DNA of 64,000 bases from Amycolatopsis aidingensis (lineage in GTDB: Bacteria > Actinomycetota > Actinomycetes > Mycobacteriales > Pseudonocardiaceae), in assembly GCF_018885265.1 (NCBI RefSeq), contig NZ_CP076538.1, positions 1,090,001 through 1,154,000 on the forward strand. Direction: 5' to 3'. Positions within the stretch are counted from its first letter, which is position 1. Every line of letters starts with the position of its first letter. This document shows positions 54,191-62,352 of the stretch, piece by piece. Both the position numbers and the translations under genes were made by a program. Under the pieces are notes generated by a model. The model was not told the origin of the DNA. It ran no database searches and was given only the letters and a program-made list of their open reading frames with translations.

Positions 54191-54219
54191 CCGAAGTGAA
54201 CCCGAACCGGATCCGAACC
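54191..54219 (+). promoter_or_regulatory. SARP-type heptamer direct repeats
   Basis: CCGAAGT (54191), CCGAACC (54202) and CCGAACC (54213), each exactly 11 bp apart, as is usual for SARP operators. They lie 52-80 bp before the FMN reductase ATG. Probable operator for the adjacent AfsR-like regulator. Confidence 0.55.
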
Positions 54220-54270
54220 CCGGCCCCGGAGTCTGGCCAGCACGTATCCGGGCAACCCGAGGAGGAGAGC

Positions 54271-54867
54271 ATGACCGAGGAACAGCTGCGGCTCGTGGTG
54301 ATCATCGGCAGCACGCGGGCCGGCCGGTTCTGTCCCACTGCCGCGGAGTGGTTCGCCGGGCAGGCCCGCGCTCGTACGGACCTGAAGGTCGACATGATCG
54401 ACCTTGCCGAGGCGTGGCTGCCGGACGTACTTCCTGCCGACGACGCCACCGAGGTGCCCAGCCAGGTCCGGGACTTGTCCCCGTGGCTGGCCAAGGCCGA
54501 TGCGTTCGTCGTCGTCACCCCTGAGTACAACCACAGCTTCCCCGCTTCGCTGAAGAACGCGATCGACTGGTTCTACGCGGAGTGGCAGGCCAAACCGGTC
54601 GGCTACGTCAGCTACGGCGGGATCGCGGGCGGGCTGCGCGCGGTCGAGCATCTGCGCCAGGTGTTCAACGAGTTGCATGCCGTGTCGGTGCGGACCAGCG
54701 TGACCTTCCCGAACTATCCGGACTGCTTCGGCGACGACGGCACGCCGGTCGATACCGAGCTGTACGAGAAGTCCGCGCGGGGCATGCTCGACGAACTGTC
54801 CTGGTGGGGCGACGCGCTGCGCAGGCAGCGGGAGCGGCGCCCGTTCCGGGCGGGGGCGGCGGAATGA
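54271..54867 (+). CDS. NADPH-dependent FMN reductase family protein
   Basis: 198 aa, flavodoxin-like fold. Signature LVVIIGSTRAGRFCPTAAEWF (FMN-phosphate loop GSTRxGR) and VTPEYNHSFPASLKNAIDWFY (isoalloxazine contact) match the ArsH/SsuE/YdeQ-like group that reduces flavins, quinones or nitro compounds. ATG 54271 has GGAGGAGAG 4-12 nt upstream. Overlaps the following MFS gene by ATGA. Confidence 0.9.
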   Translation: MTEEQLRLVVIIGSTRAGRFCPTAAEWFAGQARARTDLKVDMIDLAEAWLPDVLPADDATEVPSQVRDLSPWLAKADAFVVVTPEYNHSFPASLKNAIDWFYAEWQAKPVGYVSYGGIAGGLRAVEHLRQVFNELHAVSVRTSVTFPNYPDCFGDDGTPVDTELYEKSARGMLDELSWWGDALRRQRERRPFRAGAAE

Positions 54868-56399
54868 GCGCCGGCACGGAGGAGACCACCGACGAGAACG
54901 CCGCACCCCTCGCCGGGAGGCGCGAGTGGTGCGGCCTCGCGTTGCTCGCCCTGCCGTTGCTTGTGCTCGCACTGGACGTCAGCGTGCTGTACCTGGCCGC
55001 GCCCCAGCTCACCGCCGACCTGGCACCGAGCGCCACCCAGCAGCTGTGGATCCTGGACATCTACGGGTTCCTGATCGCCGGGTTCCTGCTCACCATGGGG
55101 TCGCTCGGGGACCGCATCGGACGGCGCAGGCTGCTGCTGGTCGGCGGGGCGGCGTTCGCCGCGGCCTCGGTGCTGGCCGCGTTCGCCTCGACCGCGGAGC
55201 TGCTGATCGCCGCCCGCGCGGTGCTCGGCGTCGCCGGGGCCACGTTGATGCCGTCCACGCTCGCCTTGATCAGCACCATGTTCCGGAACGCGCGGCAGCG
55301 CTCGTTCGCGATCGCGATCTGGATGACCACCTTCTCCGCCGGGGTCGCGGCCGGGCCGGTCATCGGCGGGCTGGTGCTGGAGCACTTCTGGTGGGGCGCG
55401 GTGTTCCTGCTGGGCGTGCCGGTGATGCTGCTGCTGATCGCGCTCGGGCCGGTGCTGCTGCCCGAGCACCGGGAACCCGGCGCCAGGAGCCGGATCGACC
55501 TGATCAGCGTGGCGCTGTCGCTTGCGACCATGCTGCCGCTGGTGTACGGGGTCAAGGAGACCATCGCACACGGCGCGGGGACGGTGCCCGCGCTGGCGGC
55601 CCTTGCCGGGATCGGCTTCGGATGGGTGTTCGTCCGCAGGCAGCGAAGGATGCCTGATCCGCTGCTGGACGTCACGCTGTTCGTCCGCTGGAGGTTCGTC
55701 TCCGCCGTCTCGCTGATGCTGCTCGGCACGGTCGCGGTGAACGGGCTGTTCTTCCTGGTGCCGCAGTACCTGCAGCTGGTCCGGGGCGAGTCCGCCCTGC
55801 ACGCGGGGTTGCTGATGGTGCCGATCGCCGTGGTGTCGGTGATCGCATCGCTGCTCGCGCCCCGGCTGGGCCGGCGGTTCGGCGCGCGCGGGTTCCTCGC
55901 CGGAGTCGGGCTGATCGCGCTGGTCAGCTGCCTGCTGGTGGCCACGACCGACCTTGGCACCGGCCTGCCGGTCGTGCTCGCGCTGGTCTCGATCGCGGTG
56001 TTCGGCGTCGCGCCGGTGGGCGTGCTGAGCACCGACCTGGTGGTCGGATCCGTGCCACCGGCACGGGCAGGCTCCGCGGCCGCGGTGTCGGAGACCGCGG
56101 GCGAGCTGGGTGTCGCGGTGGGCGTGGCCGTCGCGGGCAGTGTGGTCACCGCCGTGTACGGCGCCAGCCTGGCCGGTGCGCTACCGGATGGCATCCCTGC
56201 GCACGCGGCCACCGCCGCAGGCGAGGGAGTCGCCGCGGCGAGGTCCGCCGCGCAAAGCCTCCCGCCGGAGCAGGCAGGGCAACTGGTCGACGTTGCCCGT
56301 GCCGCCTTCGCCGACGCGTTCGCCGCCACCGGCCTGTTCAGCGCCGCAGTGCTGGCCGTCATCGTGACGCTGGCGCTGACCGGCCCCCGCGATCGATGA
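54864..56399 (+). CDS. MFS drug exporter (DHA2, 14-helix)
   Basis: 511 aa. DHA2/QacA-type features: LALDVSVLYLAAPQLTADL, LTMGSLGDRIGRRRLLLVGG and APVGVLSTDLVVGSVPPARAG. The ATG overlaps the FMN reductase stop (ATGA), so the two are co-expressed and perhaps both controlled by the AfsR-like regulator. A reductase-exporter pair suits detoxification or export of a quinone-like compound (inference). Confidence 0.88.
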   Translation: MSAGTEETTDENAAPLAGRREWCGLALLALPLLVLALDVSVLYLAAPQLTADLAPSATQQLWILDIYGFLIAGFLLTMGSLGDRIGRRRLLLVGGAAFAAASVLAAFASTAELLIAARAVLGVAGATLMPSTLALISTMFRNARQRSFAIAIWMTTFSAGVAAGPVIGGLVLEHFWWGAVFLLGVPVMLLLIALGPVLLPEHREPGARSRIDLISVALSLATMLPLVYGVKETIAHGAGTVPALAALAGIGFGWVFVRRQRRMPDPLLDVTLFVRWRFVSAVSLMLLGTVAVNGLFFLVPQYLQLVRGESALHAGLLMVPIAVVSVIASLLAPRLGRRFGARGFLAGVGLIALVSCLLVATTDLGTGLPVVLALVSIAVFGVAPVGVLSTDLVVGSVPPARAGSAAAVSETAGELGVAVGVAVAGSVVTAVYGASLAGALPDGIPAHAATAAGEGVAAARSAAQSLPPEQAGQLVDVARAAFADAFAATGLFSAAVLAVIVTLALTGPRDR

Positions 56400-56450
56400 G
56401 CCGGGCCGTGGTGGTCGGGCGGAGTGGAGCGCTACCGTCCGACCGCCCCG

Positions 56451-57815
56451 TTATCGTCGCGCCCCGAGGTGTGGCGTCGGCCAGTTCCGGTGGTGCGGGT
56501 CGATGGTGAAGGTGTGGGTGTGCCGCCAGCCGCCGTCGCTTGTGGGTGCGGCGCCGGTCAGATGTTCGTGGTCGTCGGGAAGGTTGTGGTGCACGTGGGG
56601 CAGGGCCTCGGGGTCGTGGCGGGGCCACAGCAGCCAGGCGGCAAGGGTGCCGGTGACGGTGAGCGCGGCGAGGGTGAGCCACCCGCCGGTGAACCCGGTC
56701 GCGGTGACCACCCAGCCCGCAACGGGGTAGCTGAGTAGCCAGCAGGCGTGGGACAGGGAGAACTGCGCGGCGAAGATCGCCGGACGATCGGCCTCGCGGG
56801 TGGAGCGGCGTAGTACCCGGCCGATCGGGGTCAGCACCAGTCCCGCTCCGGCTCCGAGCACTGCCCACACCCCGAGTGCGACCGGCCACCGCCACCCGCC
56901 CCCATCCGCTGTGGACAGTCCGATCGCGGCGAACACGCCACCGGACAGCGCAAGCGCGCCAGTAACCATCACCGCCCGCTCCGCCACCACGTCCAGGATT
57001 CGGGGCAGGGTCAGGGCAACCACGATCGTGCCCGCACCGTTCGCGGCCAGCAGCACCGCGACGTCGGCATCGCCGAGCCCGAGTGCGTCGTGCACGTAGT
57101 TCACCGTGTTGACCATGACCACCGCACCCGCACCGGCCACCGCCAGATCCAGCGCCAGCACCCCGCGCAGCCGCGGCGTGGCCAGGAAGATCCGGGTGCC
57201 CGCCGCGATCCGCTCCCACAACCCGGTGCGCGCGCTCGGGCGTGCGTGCGGAATCCGCGAGGTCACCACCAGCACCGCCGACGCAAGGAACCCGACGGTG
57301 GTACCGCTGAACAGCCAGTGGAAGCTCACCACACTCAGGACCGCCGCCGCCAGCACCGGGCTGAGCAGTGTTTCCATGCTCGAGGCGAGCTGTGAGATCG
57401 ACAGGGCGCGGGTGTAGTCCCGCTCGCCGGGCAGAATGTCCGGCAGTACCGCCTGGAACGTCGGGGTGAACGCCGCCGACGCCGACTGCAACACCAGGAT
57501 CAGCACGTAGATCTGCCAGACCTCGGTCACGAACGGCAGCGCCAGCACCACCATGGCCCGCGCCAGATCCAGCGTCACCAGGAACAGGCGGCGCGGCACC
57601 CGGTCGGCGAACGCGCCCGCGATCGGCGCGATCGTCACGTACGCGACCATCTTGATCGCCAGCGCGGTGCCAAGCACCACCCCCGCCCGCGCTCCGGCCA
57701 GCTCGTACGCGAGCAGCCCGAGCGCCACGGTGGCCAGCCCGGTACCGAACAGGGCGACCACCTGTGCGGCGAACAGGTGCCGGTAGTCCCGGTTACCGAA
57801 CAACGACGATTCCAC
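56451..57815 (-). CDS. MFS exporter with a His-rich C-terminus, probably metal efflux
   Basis: 454 aa, 12 helices (residues about 12-400). The tail from about residue 400 is unusually rich in histidine (RHDPEALPHVHHNLPDDHEH, then WRHTHTFTIDPHHRN), 11 or more His in 50 residues, as in Ni/Co/Zn handling proteins. Divergent from an ArsR/SmtB regulator whose helix-5 metal site is intact, so efflux of a divalent metal is likely. Start ATG 57815. Stops 51 bp from the convergent MFS gene. Confidence 0.85.
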   Translation of the reverse strand: MESSLFGNRDYRHLFAAQVVALFGTGLATVALGLLAYELAGARAGVVLGTALAIKMVAYVTIAPIAGAFADRVPRRLFLVTLDLARAMVVLALPFVTEVWQIYVLILVLQSASAAFTPTFQAVLPDILPGERDYTRALSISQLASSMETLLSPVLAAAVLSVVSFHWLFSGTTVGFLASAVLVVTSRIPHARPSARTGLWERIAAGTRIFLATPRLRGVLALDLAVAGAGAVVMVNTVNYVHDALGLGDADVAVLLAANGAGTIVVALTLPRILDVVAERAVMVTGALALSGGVFAAIGLSTADGGGWRWPVALGVWAVLGAGAGLVLTPIGRVLRRSTREADRPAIFAAQFSLSHACWLLSYPVAGWVVTATGFTGGWLTLAALTVTGTLAAWLLWPRHDPEALPHVHHNLPDDHEHLTGAAPTSDGGWRHTHTFTIDPHHRNWPTPHLGARR

Positions 57816-57871
57816 CGCGCGCCTCCCGCTGCTTCGTTCGACCGGCCTGGCCTCCGCACCATAGCAGAACG

Positions 57872-57889
57872 ATTGAAGAGCTCTTCAAT
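57872..57889. promoter_or_regulatory. perfect palindrome, ArsR/SmtB operator
   Basis: ATTGAAGAGCTCTTCAAT (57872-57889), 18 bp of perfect symmetry in the 99-bp gap between the MFS exporter and its ArsR regulator. Matches the TTGAA-n-TTCAA style of SmtB-family operators. Confidence 0.8.
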
Positions 57890-57914
57890 TATTTGCTGGG
57901 CTAGACTGGCCGCC

Positions 57915-58316
57915 ATGGGTCATGAACCGCCAGGGCACCCGCCTGCCCGGCTGAACGCGGAGGACGCCGCGACGGTGGCCGCGACCCTGCAGGCACTGGC
58001 CACCCCGAGCCGCCTGCTCATCCTCACCCGGCTCCGGGAAAGCCCCTGCCCGGTCAACGAACTCGCCGACGCGGTGGGCATGGAGACCTCCGCGGTCTCC
58101 CACCAGCTGCGCCTGCTACGCAACCTCGGCCTGGTCACCGGCGCCCGGCACGGCCGCAGCATCGTCTACAGCCTCTACGACAGCCACGTCGCCATGTTGC
58201 TCGACGAGGCCGTCTACCACATCGAACATCTCCGCCTCGGCCTGAGTGAGGGCCCGATCAGTCGTGCACACCAGCTCCCGGTGGGCACACCGCACAGCGG
58301 CAGCCATGGTCCATAG
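57915..58316 (+). CDS. ArsR/SmtB family metal-sensing repressor (NmtR/CzrA-like)
   Basis: 133 aa. Winged helix (LQALATPSRLLILTRLRESPCPVNELADAVGMETSAVSHQLRLLRNLGLV). The alpha-5 metal site D-x-H-x10-H-x2-H is complete (D89, H91, H102, H105), the hallmark of SmtB/CzrA/NmtR zinc, cobalt or nickel sensors. Extra His in the C-tail (AHQLPVGTPHSGSHGP) resembles NmtR. It would release its operator when metal rises and de-repress the exporter. ATG 57915. Confidence 0.9.
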   Translation: MGHEPPGHPPARLNAEDAATVAATLQALATPSRLLILTRLRESPCPVNELADAVGMETSAVSHQLRLLRNLGLVTGARHGRSIVYSLYDSHVAMLLDEAVYHIEHLRLGLSEGPISRAHQLPVGTPHSGSHGP

Positions 58317-58345
58317 GGGCCGAGAACAGCCTTCTTGAACAGTGC

Positions 58346-58792
58346 CTAAGTCAGCCTGCTGATGACCGCGCGCAGCGCCCGGCCGACCGCGCGCAGGTCC
58401 CCTGGCTCGATCACGTCCACGAAGTGCTCCCGCACCGTACGCAGGTTGTCCGGCGCGGCGCGGCGCAATGTCCGGTATCCGTCCTCGGTGAGCAGGGCGA
58501 GGACGCCGCGCCGGTCGTCGGCTGTCGGCTCGCGCCGGACCAGGCCGCGCTTCTCCAGTCCGGCGATCCGGTGGGAAAGCCGGCTGCGCGAGTAGTACGC
58601 CACGGCAGCCAGTTCGGCCATCCGCATCGACTGCCCGTCCGCCTCGGACAACCGGACCAGGAGCTCGTACTCGGCCAGGGTCAGTCCGTGCTGCTCCTGG
58701 AGGTTCCGGTCGAGCAGGTCGATGAACCGGATCGATCCCTCGATGAACGCCCGCCAGTCGCGTTGCTGTTCCGCGTCAAGCCATTCGGTCAC
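58346..58792 (-). CDS. MarR family regulator
   Basis: 148 aa. MarR winged helix: GLTLAEYELLVRLSEADGQSMRMAELAAVAYYSRSRLSHRIAGLEKRGLVRREPTADDRRGVLALLTEDG. GTG 58792 is preferred because the longer version (TTG 58822) would run through the inverted repeat at 58808-58855. No convincing ribosome site upstream. Divergent from the cupin gene and separated by that perfect inverted repeat. Confidence 0.88.
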   Translation of the reverse strand: MTEWLDAEQQRDWRAFIEGSIRFIDLLDRNLQEQHGLTLAEYELLVRLSEADGQSMRMAELAAVAYYSRSRLSHRIAGLEKRGLVRREPTADDRRGVLALLTEDGYRTLRRAAPDNLRTVREHFVDVIEPGDLRAVGRALRAVISRLT

Positions 58793-58807
58793 CCGGTGAC
58801 CATAGCA

Positions 58808-58855
58808 AGTTGACACCTTCAACTACCGGGCATAGCTTGGTTGAAGGTGTCAACT
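58808..58855. promoter_or_regulatory. 16-bp perfect inverted repeat, MarR operator
   Basis: AGTTGACACCTTCAAC (58808-58823) and GTTGAAGGTGTCAACT (58840-58855), a 16-bp perfect inverted repeat with a 16-bp spacer (two sites one helical phase apart). Sits between the MarR and cupin starts and overlaps both promoters. Confidence 0.75.
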
Positions 58856-58870
58856 AGATGGGAGATGGGT

Positions 58871-59353
58871 ATGACGGCCAACGGTGCCCGGGTGGTGCAG
58901 GCGGCAGAGGTGGAGACCATCGAGCGGCCCGCACTGTGGCTGCTGGCCGACAGCAGTCACACCGGCGGGCTGCTCGGCGCGAACCGGCTCCACCTCCAGG
59001 CCGGGGAGCCCGGTACGAAACCGCACTACCACGAGCGGTCCGCGGAGGCGTTCTACGTGCTCGACGGCGCACTGCGGATGCTGGTCGGCGCCGAGCTGGT
59101 CACCGTGGACCGGGGTGGCTACGTGGTGGTCCCGGCAGGCATGCGGCATGCCTTCGCCGCCGCACCTGGCACCTCCGCCGATGTCCTCATCACGCTGGTG
59201 CCGGGGGTCGAGCGGTTCGGCTACTTCCGGCTGCTGCCGGAGATCCTGCGCGGGAACCTGCCGGAGGAGGAGGTCGCGCGGGTGCACGAACGGTACGACG
59301 TGCACTTCGTGGACAGCCCGGAATGGGATACAGACCGAAACTCTCAACATTGA
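58871..59353 (+). CDS. cupin domain protein
   Basis: 160 aa. Cupin motif 1 PHYHERSAEAFYVLDGALRMLVG (HxH-x4-E metal site, YHERSAEAFY) and motif 2 GYVVVPAGMRHAFAAAPG. A C-terminal helix extends the barrel. ATG 58871 with GGAGATGGGT upstream; ATG 58865 is possible. Divergent from its MarR regulator. Likely a quinol or aromatic-handling dioxygenase-like protein, not assignable further. Confidence 0.87.
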   Translation: MTANGARVVQAAEVETIERPALWLLADSSHTGGLLGANRLHLQAGEPGTKPHYHERSAEAFYVLDGALRMLVGAELVTVDRGGYVVVPAGMRHAFAAAPGTSADVLITLVPGVERFGYFRLLPEILRGNLPEEEVARVHERYDVHFVDSPEWDTDRNSQH

Positions 59354-59417
59354 ACTGTTTGACGTAGTGCTGCCAGTGTCGCTAGTCTCTCAACGTTAAA
59401 TATTTCAACGTTGAGAG
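59344..59417 (+). promoter_or_regulatory. repeats upstream of the EamA gene
   Basis: A 22-bp site at 59344-59365 (starts TCAACATTGAACTGTT) and an inverted repeat CTCTCAACGTT (59387-59397) / AACGTTGAGAG (59407-59417). The 22-bp site recurs, inverted and with 4 mismatches, at 61220-61241 upstream of the MarR gene. Confidence 0.6.
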
Positions 59418-59425
59418 GAGGGGTG

Positions 59426-60346
59426 GTGCGCCGAGCCCACGCGGTCCCCGGCCCCACCGTCCCGGCGAACCCGGCGCGGGTCTGGGGGTTCACCGGCCTC
59501 ACCGCGGCGGCGCCGGTGAGCTGGGGGACGACGTATCTGGTGACCACGGAGTTCCTGCCCCCGGGGATTCCGCTGCTTTCCGGCGTGCTCCGGGTGCTTC
59601 CGGCAGGCCTGCTCCTGCTACTGATCGCCAGGAGGCTGCCCGCCGGTGACTGGTGGTGGCGCTGCGCCGTGCTGGGGATGCTGAACATCGGGGCGTTCAA
59701 CACCCTGCTGTTCGTCGCCGCCTACCGGTTGCCGGGCGGTGTCGCGGCCACCCTGATCGCGGTGCAACCGCTCCTGGTCGCCGGTCTGGCGTTCGCCCTG
59801 CTCGGGGAGCGCCCCACCCGCTGGCGGCTGGGCTGGGGCGTCGCCGGGGTGGTCGGCGTCGGCCTGATCGTGCTGCGCGGGACGATCACCTTTGATCTGG
59901 TCGGGATTCTTGCCGGTCTTGCCGCAGCCGCTTCGATGTCGGCCGGGGTGGTGCTGACCAAGCGCTGGGGGCGCCCGCCGGGGACCGGGACGCTCGCCTT
60001 CACCGGCTGGCAGCTCACCGCGAGCGGGCTGCTGCTCCTGCCGGTGGCACTCCTGGTCGAAGGGCTGCCACCGATGCCGGACGCCGCCGCACTCGGCGGC
60101 TATGCCTGGCTGGCCATCATCGGCACGGCGGTCGCCTATGTGCTGTGGTTCCAGGGCCTCGGCAGGCTCCCGGTCACGGCGGTGTCCTTCCTGCCCCTGC
60201 TGTCCCCGGCCGTGGCGGCGGCACTGGGCTGGCTGGTACTTGGCCAGGCCCTCACCCCGATCCAGGGCGCCGGTTTCGCGCTCGCCCTGCTGTCCATCGC
60301 GGCCGCACAGCTCCCACCCCCGTTCGCGGAGAAAGGAAAGGCATGA
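59426..60346 (+). CDS. EamA (DMT superfamily) transporter
   Basis: 306 aa, about 10 helices with two EamA repeats (VSWGTTYLVTTEFLPPGIPLLSGVLRVLPAGLLLLLIA and the later WLAIIGTAVAYVLWFQGLGRLPVTAVSFLPLLSPAVAAALGWLVLG). RhtA/YdcZ-like metabolite exporter. GTG 59426 (or 59423) immediately follows GAGAGGAGG. ATGA overlap with the NmrA gene. Its regulator is probably MarR at 61251. Confidence 0.87.
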   Translation: MRRAHAVPGPTVPANPARVWGFTGLTAAAPVSWGTTYLVTTEFLPPGIPLLSGVLRVLPAGLLLLLIARRLPAGDWWWRCAVLGMLNIGAFNTLLFVAAYRLPGGVAATLIAVQPLLVAGLAFALLGERPTRWRLGWGVAGVVGVGLIVLRGTITFDLVGILAGLAAAASMSAGVVLTKRWGRPPGTGTLAFTGWQLTASGLLLLPVALLVEGLPPMPDAAALGGYAWLAIIGTAVAYVLWFQGLGRLPVTAVSFLPLLSPAVAAALGWLVLGQALTPIQGAGFALALLSIAAAQLPPPFAEKGKA

Positions 60347-61212
60347 ATCGCAGGTTGCTGCTCACCGGAGCCACCGGAACCGTCTCCGGTGCGCTGATCG
60401 ACGCGCTCGAACACTCCGGCCTGCGGCTGCGGGCACTGGTCAGGGACGAATCGAAGGCGCCACCGCTGCGGGAACGTGGCGTCGACGTCGTGCTCGGGGA
60501 TCTCGGCGATCCGCGCTCGCTGCCGCGGGCCTTCGCGGGGGTGCAGGACCTGTGGCTGCTGACCCCGAACGACCCCCGGGCGCCCGAGCACAGCATGAAC
60601 GCCGTCTGGGCCGCTCGTCAGGCGGGCGTCGAGCGGGTGGTGCGGCTGTCCGCGGTGCGTGCGGCAGCCGACGCCCCGACGCGCAGCGGGCGGTTGCACG
60701 CACTGTCCGACCACGAACTGCAGCGGTCCGGACTGAGCTGGACGATCCTGCGGCCGCACTGGTTCATGCAGAACCTGCTCAACGAGGCCGGCGATATCGC
60801 GGCCGAGGGCGCGTTCCGGCTCAGCATGGGGGAGGGCCGCCTCGGCATGATCGACACACGGGATATCGCCGAACTCGCCGCGCGGGTGCTCACCGACGGC
60901 CCCGAGCTCCACCACGGCAGGATCTACACCCCCACCGGCCCGCACCCGATCTCCTTCACGGAGGTCGCGCGGCTGCTGGGCGAGGTGCTGGAAAGGCCGG
61001 TCCGCTATGTCCCGACCGCGGCGGAGGACAAGGAGCGGCGCCTGCTCGGCTTCGGGGTGCCGAACTGGATCGCCGGGATGCTGACCGAGTACGCACAGGC
61101 CTACGCGTCCGGTTGGGGAGACTTCACCACCACCGATTTCCTGGACGTCACGGGCCGCGACCCGCGCAGCTTCGCGGAGTTCGCCCGCGATCACGCGGAC
61201 GCCTTCTGCTGA
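60343..61212 (+). CDS. NmrA-like NAD(P)-binding protein, paralogue of 48409
   Basis: 289 aa. LLLTGATGTVSGALIDAL Rossmann motif, SDR-type body (LGDLGDPRSLPRAFAGVQDLWLLT, LRPHWFMQNLL, GRIYTPTGPHPISFTEVA). The ATG overlaps the EamA stop (ATGA). Like 48409, it is paired with a transporter. Cofactor-binding redox role likely, substrate unknown. Confidence 0.87.
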   Translation: MNRRLLLTGATGTVSGALIDALEHSGLRLRALVRDESKAPPLRERGVDVVLGDLGDPRSLPRAFAGVQDLWLLTPNDPRAPEHSMNAVWAARQAGVERVVRLSAVRAAADAPTRSGRLHALSDHELQRSGLSWTILRPHWFMQNLLNEAGDIAAEGAFRLSMGEGRLGMIDTRDIAELAARVLTDGPELHHGRIYTPTGPHPISFTEVARLLGEVLERPVRYVPTAAEDKERRLLGFGVPNWIAGMLTEYAQAYASGWGDFTTTDFLDVTGRDPRSFAEFARDHADAFC

Positions 61213-61219
61213 TACCTTG

Positions 61220-61241
61220 ACGTCGAACAGTTGAGCGTTGA
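61220..61241 (+). promoter_or_regulatory. second copy of the EamA/MarR site
   Basis: The inverted relative (18 of 22 bases) of 59344-59365, containing two GTTGAG hexamers 7 bp apart (61230 and 61237), 10 bp before the MarR GTG. Probably an autoregulatory operator. Confidence 0.6.
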
Positions 61242-61250
61242 GGAGTCGAA

Positions 61251-61736
61251 GTGGACCAGCTCGACCGGGTGCTGGCGCAGTGGCACGCCGCAAGGCCCGA
61301 CCTCGATCCCGCCCCGATGGGCATCGTGGGCCGTATTCAGCGGGCCTCCCGGTTGCTGGAACGGGGACTGTCCGCCTACTTCGCCGAGTACGGCTTGCAG
61401 CTGTGGGAGTTCGACATCCTGGCCACCTTGCGCAGGGCCGGGCGGATGACCGCGGGCACCCTGGTGGAGGCCTCGATGGTCACCTCCGGCGCGATCACCA
61501 ACCGGATCGACCGCCTGGTCGCAAGGGAACTGGTGACCAGGGAGGTCGATCCGGGCAGCAGGCGCAGGGTGGTGATCGACCTCAGCGTCCGCGGCCGCGA
61601 GCTGGTGGACGACATCCTCCTCGGGCACGTGGACAACGAGAACCGCCTGCTGGCGGCGCTGAATCCGGAGGAGCGGGAACAGCTCGCCCGGCTGCTGCGC
61701 ACGCTGCTCATCGGCCTCGGCGACGAGCCGGAGTAG
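61251..61736 (+). CDS. MarR family regulator
   Basis: 161 aa. LWEFDILATLRRAGRMTAGTLVEASMVTSGAITNRIDRLVARELVTREVDPGSRRRVVIDLSVRG is a classic MarR wing. GTG 61251 with GAGGAG upstream. Third gene of the EamA-NmrA-MarR unit but with its own operator. Converges on the RibD-like gene (16-bp gap). Confidence 0.9.
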   Translation: MDQLDRVLAQWHAARPDLDPAPMGIVGRIQRASRLLERGLSAYFAEYGLQLWEFDILATLRRAGRMTAGTLVEASMVTSGAITNRIDRLVARELVTREVDPGSRRRVVIDLSVRGRELVDDILLGHVDNENRLLAALNPEEREQLARLLRTLLIGLGDEPE

Positions 61737-61752
61737 CGCGCGCAGCGGCCGC

Positions 61753-62352
61753 TCAGCGTGCGCGGTCGTAGACCATGGCGATTTCGCCCAGCTCGCCGGT
61801 TTCCTGTTGGATGAGTGTCCATTTGGTACCCGGCAGGCCGTCATCGAACAGCCGCCGCCCGCCCCCGGCGATCTCGGGGCAGACCATCAGGTACAGCCGG
61901 TCGAGCAGGTCCGCCGCCAGCAGTGCCCTGATGACGCTCGCGCTGTTGTTGACAAGAATGTCGCCGGTGCCGGTGGCCTTGAGCTCGGCGGCGACCTCGG
62001 CGGTTGGGGCGTTCAGCACGCGGGTGCGCTCCCACGGCGCTTCGGCCAAAGTGGACGAAAGGACCACCTTTTCGGTGTCCACCAACCACTTCGCGTATCC
62101 GCGATCCCGCGGATCGGCGTTCTCGTCCGCGGCGACCGAAGGCCAGAAGCCCAGGAACCCCTCGGCGTTGCGGCGGCCGAGCAGCGCCGTCGTAGCGGTC
62201 TGCCAGATGCGGTCGAGGTGCCGCCTGCCGACCTCGGTGGTCGCGTAGGGCACGATCGCGCTCAGATCGCCGGGCCCGCCTGGGCCGTGGTAGCGCCCGT
62301 CGAGGGTGAGGCTGATGTTCGCGGTCACCCTGCGGTCGGTGGAGGTGGTCAT
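61753..62352 (-). CDS. RibD/dihydrofolate reductase-like protein
   Basis: 199 aa, single reductase domain: TANISLTLDGRYHGPGGPGD, KWLVDTEKVVLSSTLAEAPWERTRVLN, DILVNNSASVIRALLAADLLDRLYLMVCPEIAGGGRRLF. Stand-alone relatives reduce small metabolites; no folate or riboflavin genes are near. ATG 62352 with AAGGAAG upstream, overlapping the regulator stop (ATGA). Confidence 0.88.
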   Translation of the reverse strand: MTTSTDRRVTANISLTLDGRYHGPGGPGDLSAIVPYATTEVGRRHLDRIWQTATTALLGRRNAEGFLGFWPSVAADENADPRDRGYAKWLVDTEKVVLSSTLAEAPWERTRVLNAPTAEVAAELKATGTGDILVNNSASVIRALLAADLLDRLYLMVCPEIAGGGRRLFDDGLPGTKWTLIQQETGELGEIAMVYDRAR

